Shown here one piece after another: positions 1 to 7,521 of a stretch of DNA of 64,000 bases. Positions within the stretch are counted from its first letter, which is position 1. Every line of letters starts with the position of its first letter. Source of the stretch: JASLEW01 sp035544895 (GTDB lineage: Bacteria; Acidobacteriota; Thermoanaerobaculia; Multivoradales; UBA5704); assembly GCA_035544895.1 (NCBI GenBank), contig DASZZM010000093.1:48191-112190 (forward strand), written 5' to 3'. The position numbers and the translations under genes were made by a program. Under the pieces are notes generated by a model. That model was not told the DNA's origin and made no database searches. It saw nothing but the letters and a program-made list of their open reading frames with translations.

Positions 1-2
1 TG

Positions 3-326
3 TTCGAGGCCATTCCGCCCGGCAGGCGCAACGGATTCCGCATCGAGATCATGATCAACGAGGTGGTCGCCCGCGGCCGCCTGCCGAGCGCGATTCGTGT
101 CCTTGCCGGACTGCGCCACCGCTCCAAAATCGACAAGACAGGGTGGAAAGTAGGCGCGCCCGCCCACCTGGCGATGATGCGCGAGCTCCTCGGCTGCCTG
201 CGCACCGTGCCGCTGTGGACCTATGGCGCTTACCTGCGGCACTCGACGGTCCTGCCGCCGCAGGGCGGCCCGCCGCACCGGGACCATCCCGAGGCCAGGT
301 CATCCGCTCCCCACGGAGATGCGTAG
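3..326 (+). CDS. glycosyltransferase family 2, C-terminal part (5' end outside window)
   Basis: The frame is open from the first bases to the TAG at 324-326, so only the last 107 codons are present. The segment FEAIPPGRRNGFRIEIMIN matches in pattern the second glycosyltransferase of this window (11359-12180), which has IFAAVPSEHRRGFAIETALN at the equivalent place. This is the conserved region after the DxD part of small polyprenol-phosphate-type GT2 enzymes. A later hydrophobic stretch, LLGCLRTVPLWTYGAYL, could be a membrane segment. It is followed after 7 nt by the DUF547 gene, so the two are probably co-transcribed. The family call rests on the intra-window similarity; donor and acceptor cannot be told. 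Confidence 0.6.
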   Translation, partial: FEAIPPGRRNGFRIEIMINEVVARGRLPSAIRVLAGLRHRSKIDKTGWKVGAPAHLAMMRELLGCLRTVPLWTYGAYLRHSTVLPPQGGPPHRDHPEARSSAPHGDA

Positions 327-333
327 GCCAGAC

Positions 334-1200
334 ATGAAAATGATCCTTGTGCTGCTCGCCGCCGTCCTTCCGCTGCTGCTCGCCGGCGCGCCGCCGCTCG
401 CCGCGGGCGATGCGGCCCCGCCACCCTCAGGACCCGCGCCGCCCTCGAGCGGCGTTCCCGACTACGCGGCCTGGAACGCGCTCCTGGCGCGCTATTACGA
501 CCCCGCGCGCGGCATGGACTACAGGGGCCTGAAGACCAGGGATGCGGGCGCGCTCGCCGATCTGCGCCGCCGCATGGCCGCGGTGGACGTCAAGCCGCTG
601 GCGGCCAAGGACCAGCTTGCCTACTGGATCAACCTCTACAACATCTCGGTGGTCGGCATCGTCGTCGATCACTACCCCGTCAAGTCGATCCGCGACATCT
701 CGACCGATCCGATCATCCGGCTGAACGTCTTCAAGAAACCTTCGGTTCAGGTGAAGGGGGGCGCGACGTCGCTCAACGACATCGAAAACGTCAAGATCCG
801 CGAGGGATTCAAAGATCTACGCATCCATTTCGCGATCAACTGCGCCGCCGCGAGCTGTCCGCCGATCCGCCCCGAAGCCTATGTAGGGGCGCGCATCGAC
901 GAGCAGCTCGACGACCAGGCGCGCAAGTTTCTGAACGACCCCAGGTTGGGAGTCAAGGTCGACAAGGACGGCGAGACCGTCGTCCTGCACGTGACCAAGA
1001 TCCTGGACTGGTTCGCCGGCGACTTCGAGAAGTGGCCCCTCGCCGGGCAGGGACCCGGCGGATCCGGAGAGACCGGACGTGTCGCTTTCGTCCGCAAGTA
1101 CCTGCCTCCCGACAAGCAGCAACTCATCGCCGGCGCCAAGGGCAAGGTCAAGCTCGACTTCTATCCCTACGACTGGAAGCTGAACGACGCCTCCCGATGA
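334..1200 (+). CDS. DUF547 domain exported protein
   Basis: The 288-residue product starts at ATG 334 with a clear signal peptide (MKMILVLLAAVLPLLLAG). A Pro/Ala-rich spacer follows, and the rest is a DUF547 domain. Diagnostic blocks are AYWINLYN near residue 95 and FAINCAAASCPPIRPEAY near residue 170, which carries the conserved Cys pair. The function of DUF547 is unknown; the domain is expected outside the cytoplasm. A family-3 palindrome (1041-1060) is translated in frame as AGQGPGG near residue 240. The stop TGA overlaps the next start (ATGA at 1197-1200), so translation is coupled to the radical SAM gene. Confidence 0.85.
   Translation: MKMILVLLAAVLPLLLAGAPPLAAGDAAPPPSGPAPPSSGVPDYAAWNALLARYYDPARGMDYRGLKTRDAGALADLRRRMAAVDVKPLAAKDQLAYWINLYNISVVGIVVDHYPVKSIRDISTDPIIRLNVFKKPSVQVKGGATSLNDIENVKIREGFKDLRIHFAINCAAASCPPIRPEAYVGARIDEQLDDQARKFLNDPRLGVKVDKDGETVVLHVTKILDWFAGDFEKWPLAGQGPGGSGETGRVAFVRKYLPPDKQQLIAGAKGKVKLDFYPYDWKLNDASR
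1041..1060. repeat. family-3 short palindrome, in frame inside DUF547 gene
   Basis: CGCCGGGCAGGGACCCGGCG is one variant of the GC-rich palindrome that recurs at 2556-2577, 11220-11240 and three times in 31632-31730. Here it is read in frame as AGQGPGG, the same peptide as in the ABC exporter. Confidence 0.6.
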
Positions 1201-2600
1201 TCGGCCGGCGCACCTCGGCCCGTAAGCTGCTCGGCATCCTGCGCGACCCGGTGCCGGCGGCGAAGCGCGCGATCCTGGCGCGGCGCTGGCAGGAGCTCGA
1301 CCACGCGATCCGCCTTCCCGGCCAGGGCCTGGGGCGCAAGGCGACCGGCTGCGGGGCCACGATCGGCGTTCAGCCGCGCTGCGATTTCGCCTGCACCGGC
1401 TGCTACCTGGGCCGCGAGGCGAACCAGGTCCCGGCGCTGCCCACCGCGGCCGTCCTCGCCCAGCTCGACGAGCTGCGGCGGCACCTCGGCCCGAAAAGCA
1501 ACGTCCAGATCACCGATGGCGAGGTGACTCTGCGACCGCTGCCGGAGCTCGTCGAGATCCTGCGCCATGCCCGCTCGATCGGCGTCATCCCCATGATCAT
1601 GACGCACGGCGACGTGCTGCGCCGCCAGCCTGGCTTGCTCGAGCGCTTGATGGTCGAAGGCGCGCTCACCGAGATCTCGGTCCACATCGATATCACCCAG
1701 CGCGGCCGCCTCGGCTACCGGGCGCCCGTCTCGGAGCTGGAGCTGATGCCGCTGCGCGAAGAGATCGCCGCCCTGTTGCGCGCCGCGCGGCGGCGGACCG
1801 GCCGGCCGCTGCGCGCCGCGATGACCCTCACCGTCACCGAGCAGAACCTGCCACAGGTCGCCGACGTGGTGCGCTGGACGGTGCGCAACCGCGATGCCTT
1901 CAGCCTGATCAGCTTCCAGCCGCTCGCCCGGGTGGGCAGGACGCGAGCGGGCCTGCGCGGCGCCGGCGCGGCGGCGCTCTGGCGCGAGATCGGCAAGGCC
2001 GTTGCCGGCTACGGGCTCGACCTGCGCGATGCCCAGCCGCTGCATTTCGGCCATCCGGAGTGCACGCGCTTCGTGCCGCTGCTTGCCGTCGAAAGGCCCG
2101 GCCAGCCGCCCCGGCTCCTGCAGCTCATCCGCGATCGGCCGGACGACCTCGCCATCATGGACGAGTTCTTCGCGCACGGCCTGGGAGGAGTGGCCTTCCG
2201 CGACGACCTGGCCCTCGAGGCGGCGGCGCGCGGCGCCGGCCTGCTCGCGGCCGCGCCGCGGTGGTTTTTCGGACGCCTCCGGCGATGGGTTGACGAGCGG
2301 CTGCGTGCCGAGCTCGGCACCACCTTCTTGCCCCTGCTGCTCGCCGCCCTGTGCGGGCGGGTACGAATCGACAGCTTCACCCTGACCAGCCATCATTTCA
2401 TGGACGCCGGCGAGCTGAGCACCGAAGCCGGACAGGCGCGGCTCGCGGCCTGCGTCTTCCGCCTCCCCTACAAGGGCGAGATGGTGCCCATGTGCCGCAT
2501 GAACGCCGCCGGCATCCGCGAGAGCTTCTACTCCGAGGCGACGGGTAAAGTCCCGGCGCCGGGTAGGGACCCGGCGCAATCCAATCAACCCGCCGGCTAG
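1197..2600 (+). CDS. radical SAM protein, MJ0619/Tes-like C-terminus
   Basis: This 467-residue radical SAM enzyme carries the [4Fe-4S]-binding CxxxCxxC as CDFACTGCY near residue 62. It is preceded by CGATIGVQPR and followed by a TIM-barrel-like core (ITDGEVTLR, MTHGDVLR, SVHIDITQRGR). The C-terminal block SHHFMDAG then RLAACVFRLPYKGEMVPMCRMN recalls the Cys-containing C-terminus of the archaeal MJ0619/Tes group, whose members act on pterins or lipids. I recall that pattern rather than having aligned it. The start ATG 1197 overlaps the DUF547 stop. The last 17 codons run through a family-3 palindrome, so the tail (VPAPGRDPAQ) is probably repeat-derived. Substrate unknown; co-transcription with a glycosyltransferase suggests envelope or lipid chemistry. 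Confidence 0.75.
   Translation: MIGRRTSARKLLGILRDPVPAAKRAILARRWQELDHAIRLPGQGLGRKATGCGATIGVQPRCDFACTGCYLGREANQVPALPTAAVLAQLDELRRHLGPKSNVQITDGEVTLRPLPELVEILRHARSIGVIPMIMTHGDVLRRQPGLLERLMVEGALTEISVHIDITQRGRLGYRAPVSELELMPLREEIAALLRAARRRTGRPLRAAMTLTVTEQNLPQVADVVRWTVRNRDAFSLISFQPLARVGRTRAGLRGAGAAALWREIGKAVAGYGLDLRDAQPLHFGHPECTRFVPLLAVERPGQPPRLLQLIRDRPDDLAIMDEFFAHGLGGVAFRDDLALEAAARGAGLLAAAPRWFFGRLRRWVDERLRAELGTTFLPLLLAALCGRVRIDSFTLTSHHFMDAGELSTEAGQARLAACVFRLPYKGEMVPMCRMNAAGIRESFYSEATGKVPAPGRDPAQSNQPAG
2556..2577. repeat. family-3 palindrome at the 3' end of the radical SAM gene
   Basis: The 22-nt palindrome has GCGCCGGG and CCCGGCGC-type arms around TAGGGA. It is translated as the last part of the radical SAM protein and ends 23 nt before its stop codon. 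Confidence 0.6.
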
Positions 2601-2757
2601 ACCCCCCCACCGCAACACCCGCGAAAAAGAGCAATTCAGGAGAAGTCTGCCGGCTGCTCGCCGGCTAGCATGGCCATGGGCTACTGCGCGACGGCGACGG
2701 CCCAGTGACCAGGAAACCGGCAGACCAATTCGTCCGCGCCGGGACAGGAGGCATGAG

Positions 2758-3726
2758 ATGAACATTCACAAAGCAGGACGCATGGCGGCCCTGGCGGCGC
2801 TGGCGGCGACGTCAGCGCTGCTGGCCGCGGCCGCCGTGGGACCGCTGGCCGCCCAGCCGGTGACCATCCCGGCAGGCGACGACGGCTGGGTGACGGTGGG
2901 AAGCGGGCAGACCAAGGTCGACCTCGGGCAGTATCCGCTGAGCACGGTCTTCACCGGCTGCGGCACTTACACTCCGCCCGTGGTCAGCCTGAAGAGCTTG
3001 CCGCTCAACAGCAGCCAGCTAGGGTCGATCGACACCATCGTCAGCCGCGCCGGCAGCATCACCCTGCCCACTCTCGGCAGCAGGGTCACCGGGACGGTGC
3101 AGGTCGAGGCCATCAGCATGGTCTCGGAGAGCTCCTTCATGCTCGGCACCTGCGGGCCCTACAACCTCAACGTCTACGACTCGTCGTTCGGCAGCAGCCA
3201 GGGCACGATCACGGTGACTCTCTCCACCGCCGACGGCGGCACCTTCGACTCCAGCTTCAACGTGGTGCCGAAGCTGATCTTCACCCCGGTCCGCGGCGGC
3301 GCGAAGCAGACCATCGACTGCGGGTCGGTGCCCACCGGCGGCAAGTGCAGCGGCGGGTTCACGCTCAGCACCACCGGCGCCGAGTGGGCACGCTCGTCGG
3401 GCAACTCGGGCGGCTTCAGCGCCTCGAGCGCCGGGGTCACGATCATCAATGCCAATATCGGCGTCAGCGGCGACGGCAGCGGCACGACCACCTACACCAC
3501 CAAGGGGAACGTCGGCAACAACTTCTATACCGGCTTCAGCCACACCTCACCGTTCCCGCCCAAGCCCAGCCAGCACAACCACGAGGTGGCGGTCAATTTC
3601 TTCCACCAGTCCCAGGCGGCCCAGGACTGCAAGTCGGGCGGCACGCTGCCATCCTTTGCGCCGGCCCCCGGGCGCGGCATGGTGGAGATCGAGGCGCTCG
3701 CCAGGTATTGCGCCACGGCGCTGTAG
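2758..3726 (+). CDS. secreted beta-rich protein of unknown function
   Basis: 322 residues from ATG 2758, with GGAGG at 2747-2751 as ribosome binding site. The first 30 residues are a signal peptide ending near PLAAQP. The mature part is rich in Gly, Ser and Thr with alternating hydrophobic residues, typical of beta structure. It contains at least six Cys (GCGTY, GTCGPYN, IDCG, GKCSGG, AQDCKSGG, ARYCATAL) that could form disulfides. A His-rich loop (QHNHEVAVNFFHQ) lies near residue 270. I do not recognise the family. It is separated by more than 150 nt from the radical SAM gene and is probably its own transcription unit. Confidence 0.8.
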   Translation: MNIHKAGRMAALAALAATSALLAAAAVGPLAAQPVTIPAGDDGWVTVGSGQTKVDLGQYPLSTVFTGCGTYTPPVVSLKSLPLNSSQLGSIDTIVSRAGSITLPTLGSRVTGTVQVEAISMVSESSFMLGTCGPYNLNVYDSSFGSSQGTITVTLSTADGGTFDSSFNVVPKLIFTPVRGGAKQTIDCGSVPTGGKCSGGFTLSTTGAEWARSSGNSGGFSASSAGVTIINANIGVSGDGSGTTTYTTKGNVGNNFYTGFSHTSPFPPKPSQHNHEVAVNFFHQSQAAQDCKSGGTLPSFAPAPGRGMVEIEALARYCATAL

Positions 3727-3852
3727 CTACGGTGGTGAAGGGCCTGCCTGGCAGCCGGTAGCCGTGCTCGGAGACGAGGACGAGCAGGGCGGGTCTCGGT
3801 GGCCGCGGGGCTCGGGCGGCCCCCTTTAGCGTTGGCGGCGACCGGAGAAGCC

Positions 3853-4338
3853 CTACGCCGGCCAGGCGCCGAGAAGGCGGCGGAGCTGGACGATCTGCCC
3901 AAGGTGGTAGGAGTTGTGCTGGCCGGCCAGCAGGGCTTCGCGCAGGACCGTCTGGCCGTCGCCGTGGGCGAGCGGAGCGAGCAGGTCGGTGGCAGGATCG
4001 GCGACAATCCGGCGCATCGCCTCGAGGTCGGCGCGGAAGGCCGCCACCGCGTCATCCCAGGAGCGGTCATCCGCCGGGGCGGGACTGGCGGGCCAGTAGC
4101 CCGCCGGCCACTTCGGCGAGACATGGGCGGGATCGCGGCTGAACTCGAGGATGTCCCATAGCGCGATGCGCAGGTGCTCGAGCAGCTGCCAGAGGGAGTG
4201 CTCCACGCCGGGCGGCCTCGCGCCGCGCAGCTCCGCCGGCACGCCTTCGATCGCCGCCGAGAAGTCCGCGTGGGCGTTGCGGCCGTCGAGGACGGCAAGA
4301 ACGTGCTTGCGCAGGCCGGCATCCGCTTGCTCGTCCAT
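3853..4338 (-). CDS. DinB-family putative metal-dependent protein
   Basis: A four-helix DinB/YfiT-type protein. The metal-ligand histidines are visible in SLWQLLEHLRIALWDI and in NSYHLGQIVQLRRLLGAW at the C-terminus, the usual DinB places. Such proteins bind a divalent metal, and some transfer thiols or detoxify; the substrate is unknown. I chose ATG 4338 (161 residues, MDEQAD) over the longer start at 4356. The hexamer TACACT, at 4345-4350 on the minus strand, leaves 6 nt to ATG 4338 and would make a leaderless transcript. The gene is divergent from trmFO with a 56-nt gap. Confidence 0.8.
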   Translation of the reverse strand: MDEQADAGLRKHVLAVLDGRNAHADFSAAIEGVPAELRGARPPGVEHSLWQLLEHLRIALWDILEFSRDPAHVSPKWPAGYWPASPAPADDRSWDDAVAAFRADLEAMRRIVADPATDLLAPLAHGDGQTVLREALLAGQHNSYHLGQIVQLRRLLGAWPA

Positions 4339-4394
4339 GCCGCGAGTGTAGCTCACCCGCCAGATCCCCTGCGATAATAGGCGGGAGGGGCCGG

Positions 4395-5753
4395 ATGAGC
4401 GAACCGATCCACGTCATCGGCGGCGGACTGGCCGGCTCGGAGTGCGCCTACCAGCTCGCCGAGCGCGGCCTGCCCGTGGTGCTGCACGAGATGCGGCCGG
4501 TGCGGATGACGCCGGCCCACAAGACGGGCGACCTGGCCGAGCTGGTGTGCAGCAACTCGCTGCGCAGCGACGACCCGGTGCACGCGGCCGGCCTGCTCAA
4601 GCGCGAGATGGAGTCGTTCGGCTCGCTGATCATCGCCGCGGCGCGGGCGGCGGCGGTGCCGGCGGGGAGCGCCCTGGCGGTCGACCGCGACCGTTTCTCC
4701 GCGCGGGTCGGCGCTGCCCTCGCCGCGCATCCCCTCGTCGAGCTGCGGCGCGAGGAGGTCACCGGGCTCGCGGACGGCGCCGACGTGGTGGTGGCAACCG
4801 GCCCGCTGAGCTCGCCGGCGATCGCGCGCGCCCTGCAGGAGCTGCTGGGCAGCGAGTACCTCTACTTCTACGACGCCATCGCGCCGATCGTCGAGGCCGA
4901 GAGCCTGGACCGATCGCGGCTGTTCTGGCAGTCGCGCTACGGCAAGGGGGAAGGCGACGACTACCTCAACGCGCCGCTCGACCGCGAGCGCTACCTGGCT
5001 TTCCATCGCGCGCTCGTCGAGGCGGAGGTGCTGGCCCCGCACGAGTTCGAAAAGGCCATCTTCTTCGAAGGCTGCCTGCCGATCGAGGAGCTCGCCAGGC
5101 GCGGCGTCGACACCCTGCGCTACGGGCCGATGAAGCCGGTCGGCCTGACCGCGCCCGACGGGCGGCGGCCTTGGGCCGTGGTCCAGATGCGCCAGGAGAA
5201 CCTGGCGCGCAGCCATCTCAACCTGGTCGGCTTTCAGTCGCGCATGAAGTGGGGCGAGCAGCAACGCGTGCTGCGCATGATCCCCGGCCTCGAGAACGCG
5301 GCCTTCGTCCGCTTCGGCCAGATCCACCGCAACACATTCGTCAACGCCCCCAGCCACCTCGACAGCTTCTACCGGGTGAAAGGATCTCCCCGCATCCGCC
5401 TGGCGGGCCAGATCACCGGGGTCGAGGGCTACCTGGAGTCCGCCGCAACCGGCCTGGCGATCGGGCTGTACCTGTTTCTCGACAGGCGGAGGGGCGAGCC
5501 GCGGGGACCGGAGCCCGAGCCGTTCCCCGCCACCACCGCCCTGGGCGCCCTGGCGCGCCACCTCACCGAGTCCGATCCCAGGCACTTCCAGCCGGCCAAC
5601 ATCAACTACGGCCTCTTTGCCGAGCTCGACGAACGCCTGCGCAAGGGAGACCGGCGCGCCGCCTACGCCGAGCGCTCCAGGGCCGAGCTGGCCGCCTGGG
5701 CGGCACGCAACGGCGTCGCCCTGCGCCGGAGCGGAGGCCAGTGCGCCGCCTGA
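4395..5753 (+). CDS. trmFO: TrmFO, folate/FAD-dependent tRNA (U54-C5) methyltransferase
   Basis: Makes ribothymidine at position 54 of the tRNA T-loop, using methylenetetrahydrofolate and FADH2. The 452-residue length is normal. The dinucleotide-binding motif is GGGLAGSE at residues 9-16. The catalytic-cysteine motifs are LVCSNSLRSD near residue 53 and FFEGCLPIEELARRG near residue 223. The family block FVNAPSHLD and the C-terminal PANINYGLF are also present. A strong GGGAGGGG lies about 8 nt before ATG 4395. The stop overlaps the xerC start by 13 nt, so trmFO and xerC form an operon, an arrangement known from other bacteria. Confidence 0.96.
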   Translation: MSEPIHVIGGGLAGSECAYQLAERGLPVVLHEMRPVRMTPAHKTGDLAELVCSNSLRSDDPVHAAGLLKREMESFGSLIIAAARAAAVPAGSALAVDRDRFSARVGAALAAHPLVELRREEVTGLADGADVVVATGPLSSPAIARALQELLGSEYLYFYDAIAPIVEAESLDRSRLFWQSRYGKGEGDDYLNAPLDRERYLAFHRALVEAEVLAPHEFEKAIFFEGCLPIEELARRGVDTLRYGPMKPVGLTAPDGRRPWAVVQMRQENLARSHLNLVGFQSRMKWGEQQRVLRMIPGLENAAFVRFGQIHRNTFVNAPSHLDSFYRVKGSPRIRLAGQITGVEGYLESAATGLAIGLYLFLDRRRGEPRGPEPEPFPATTALGALARHLTESDPRHFQPANINYGLFAELDERLRKGDRRAAYAERSRAELAAWAARNGVALRRSGGQCAA

Positions 5754-6718
5754 TCCACCGCTTCCTCGAGCACATCCAGGCCGAGCGCAACCTGTCACCG
5801 CACACGGTGCGCGCCTACGAGGTGGATCTGCTGCGCTTCCACGACTTCCTCGCCCGCGATTTCCTCGCCCGCCCGCCGGAGCAGGTGCGCCCGGAGGACG
5901 CCGACGCCCTTGCGGTGCGCTCCTACCTGGCGGCGCTGACCGCCCGCGGACTGGGCAAGCGCAGCCAGGGGCGCGCGCTCTCGGCGCTGCGCAGCCTGTT
6001 TCGCTTCGCCTGCCGCGAGGGCTCGCTGGCGGTCAATCCGGCGCAGGGGGTGAGGACCCCGAAAGCCGCCAAGACCCTGCCCCGCCACCTGCGGCCGGGA
6101 GAGGTCGAGGACCTGATCGAGGCGCCCGGCGAGGGCATGGGGCCGCTCGGGCTGCGCGACCGCTCGATCCTCGAGCTGCTCTACGCCACCGGCTTGCGGG
6201 TGGGCGAGCTGGTCGGCCTGGACTGGCGCGCGGTTGACCTCGGCGGCAGGGTGCTGCGGGTCACCGGAAAAGGGGGCAAGGAGCGCATGGTTCCTTTCGG
6301 CCGCCCGGCGGCCGAGGCGTTGCGCCGCTGGCTCGCCGCCTGGGAGGACCTGCGTCCCGCCGCCGCGGCGCCCGCGCCAGCCGGCCCGCACGCAGTCGTC
6401 GGCGTCGGCGTCGGTGTCGGAGTCGGAGTCGGCGACGAGCCGGTGTTCCTCAACGCGCGCGGCGGGCGGCTGACCGACCGCTCGGTGCGCCGGGTGATCG
6501 ATCGCTGGATGGAGCGGACGGCGCTGGCCCGCGGGGTCCATCCGCACACTTTGCGACACACCTTCGCCACCCACCTGCTCGAGAACGGCGCGGACCTGCG
6601 CACCATCCAGGAGCTCCTCGGCCACAGCTCGCTGTCGACCACCCAGAAGTACACCCACCTCGAGGTGGAGAGGCTGCTTGCCGTCTACCGCGAAGCCCAC
6701 CCCCGCGCCCGCGGTTAA
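5741..6718 (+). CDS. xerC: tyrosine recombinase XerC-type
   Basis: A site-specific recombinase that resolves chromosome dimers. The start is GTG 5741 inside the trmFO end, with GGAGG at 5733-5737; there is no better start upstream. The product is 325 residues. The N-terminal SAM-like domain is FLEHIQAERNLSPHTVRAY. All catalytic residues are visible: R153 (ATGLRVGEL), K177 (GKGGK), H269 and R272 (HPHTLRHTF), H295 (LLGHSS) and the nucleophile Y304 (TQKYTH). It is some 25 residues longer than usual because of an Ala/Pro linker plus (VG)6, encoded by six GTCGGN hexamers at 6398-6433. The linker lies between K177 and H269, just before PVFLNARGG, and leaves the catalytic core intact. XerD would look similar; the trmFO neighbour favours XerC. 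Confidence 0.92.
   Translation: MRRLIHRFLEHIQAERNLSPHTVRAYEVDLLRFHDFLARDFLARPPEQVRPEDADALAVRSYLAALTARGLGKRSQGRALSALRSLFRFACREGSLAVNPAQGVRTPKAAKTLPRHLRPGEVEDLIEAPGEGMGPLGLRDRSILELLYATGLRVGELVGLDWRAVDLGGRVLRVTGKGGKERMVPFGRPAAEALRRWLAAWEDLRPAAAAPAPAGPHAVVGVGVGVGVGVGDEPVFLNARGGRLTDRSVRRVIDRWMERTALARGVHPHTLRHTFATHLLENGADLRTIQELLGHSSLSTTQKYTHLEVERLLAVYREAHPRARG
6398..6433 (+). repeat. hexanucleotide tandem repeat (GTCGGN)6 inside xerC
   Basis: Six back-to-back hexamers (GTCGGC, GTCGGC, GTCGGT, GTCGGA, GTCGGA, GTCGGC) encode six Val-Gly pairs. A change in copy number would keep frame and only alter linker length in the catalytic domain. Confidence 0.9.
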
Positions 6719-6764
6719 GCCCTGCTGCGACTGGCTGTGCCGACCCTAGACATAATCGTTGGTG

Positions 6765-6945
6765 CCCGAGCGCGTCCCCTTCCCCCCCGGCGCCGCAGGG
6801 AAGGGACCCGGCGGCTTCGAAGAACCGGGAAGGGGATCCGCGAGGGGTTGCGGGGGGCGATCCGATAGATTGGAGACCGCCATCGCCAGTCAGCGAGCGC
6901 CGTTTCATACCTCGGGGCCGCCGACTGGCGGCCGCGGAGACTTCG
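6765..6945 (+). repeat. family-1 dispersed element, copy A (with internal insertion)
   Basis: Shares the core GCGTCCCCTTCCCCCCCGG, GGTTGCGGGGGGCGATCCG and ATCGCCAGTCAGCGAGCG with copies at 36763, 48352, 54580 and 57996. Between the poly-C arm and GGGAAGGGG it carries about 33 extra bases (roughly 6790-6826) that the other copies lack. The insert resembles a family-3 palindrome (GGGACCCGGCGG). The antisense peptide frame SLTGDGGLQSIGSPPATP is preserved. The copy fills most of the xerC-hslV gap. Confidence 0.8.
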
Positions 6946-6953
6946 GGCGGCCC

Positions 6954-6962
6954 TGCTACAAT
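6954..6962 (+). promoter_or_regulatory. extended -10 promoter of hslV (leaderless)
   Basis: TGC followed by TACAAT at 6957-6962, ending 9 nt before the hslV ATG at 6972. There is no convincing -35 box, as is usual with extended -10 promoters. Transcription would start at or next to the ATG. Confidence 0.45.
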
Positions 6963-6971
6963 CCTGCGCCC

Positions 6972-7514
6972 ATGGATACCTTTGCCGCGACGACCGTGCT
7001 GCTGGTGCGGCGGGAGGGGAGCGTGTGCATGGCGAGCGACGGACAGGTCACCATGAACAACAGCACCGTGGTCAAGAGCAGCGCGCGCAAGGTGCGCCGG
7101 GCCGGCAAGGGGCAGGTGCTGGTGGGCTTCGCCGGCGGCGGCGCCGATTCGCTGGCGCTCTTCACCCGGCTCGAGGCCAAGCTCGAGGAGTTCGGCGGCA
7201 ATGTCGAGCGCTCGGTGGTCGAGCTCGCCAAGGAGTGGCGGACCGACCGTGCGCTGCGCCAGTTGCAGGCCGTGATGCTGGTCACCGACAAGCAGCGCAG
7301 CTTCTTCGTCTCGGGTGCCGGCGAGCTGCTGCAGCCCGATGACGAGGACGGCGTCCTGGCGATCGGCTCGGGCGCCAACTTCGCGCTGGCGGCGGCGCGC
7401 GCGCTGCTGCGCCACACCTCGCTCTCCGCCCCCGACATTGCGCGCGCGGCGATGAAGATCGCGGCAGAGATCTGCGTCTTCACCAACGATCGGCTGACCC
7501 TCGAGGAGCTCTAG
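6972..7514 (+). CDS. hslV: HslV, ATP-dependent protease peptidase subunit
   Basis: Proteolytic subunit of the HslVU (ClpQY) complex, 180 residues as usual. After a short propeptide (MDTFAA) the mature chain would begin TTVLLVRREG, with Thr as N-terminal nucleophile. Family blocks are MASDGQVTMNN, SARKVRR, GFAGGGADSLALF and the C-terminal FTNDRLTLEEL. I chose ATG 6972 because it alone gives the short propeptide; the frame upstream is repeat sequence. Next to it lies a candidate leaderless promoter at 6954-6962. hslU follows after 7 nt, so both are one operon. Confidence 0.95.
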   Translation: MDTFAATTVLLVRREGSVCMASDGQVTMNNSTVVKSSARKVRRAGKGQVLVGFAGGGADSLALFTRLEAKLEEFGGNVERSVVELAKEWRTDRALRQLQAVMLVTDKQRSFFVSGAGELLQPDDEDGVLAIGSGANFALAAARALLRHTSLSAPDIARAAMKIAAEICVFTNDRLTLEEL

Positions 7515-7521
7515 GCTAGGC

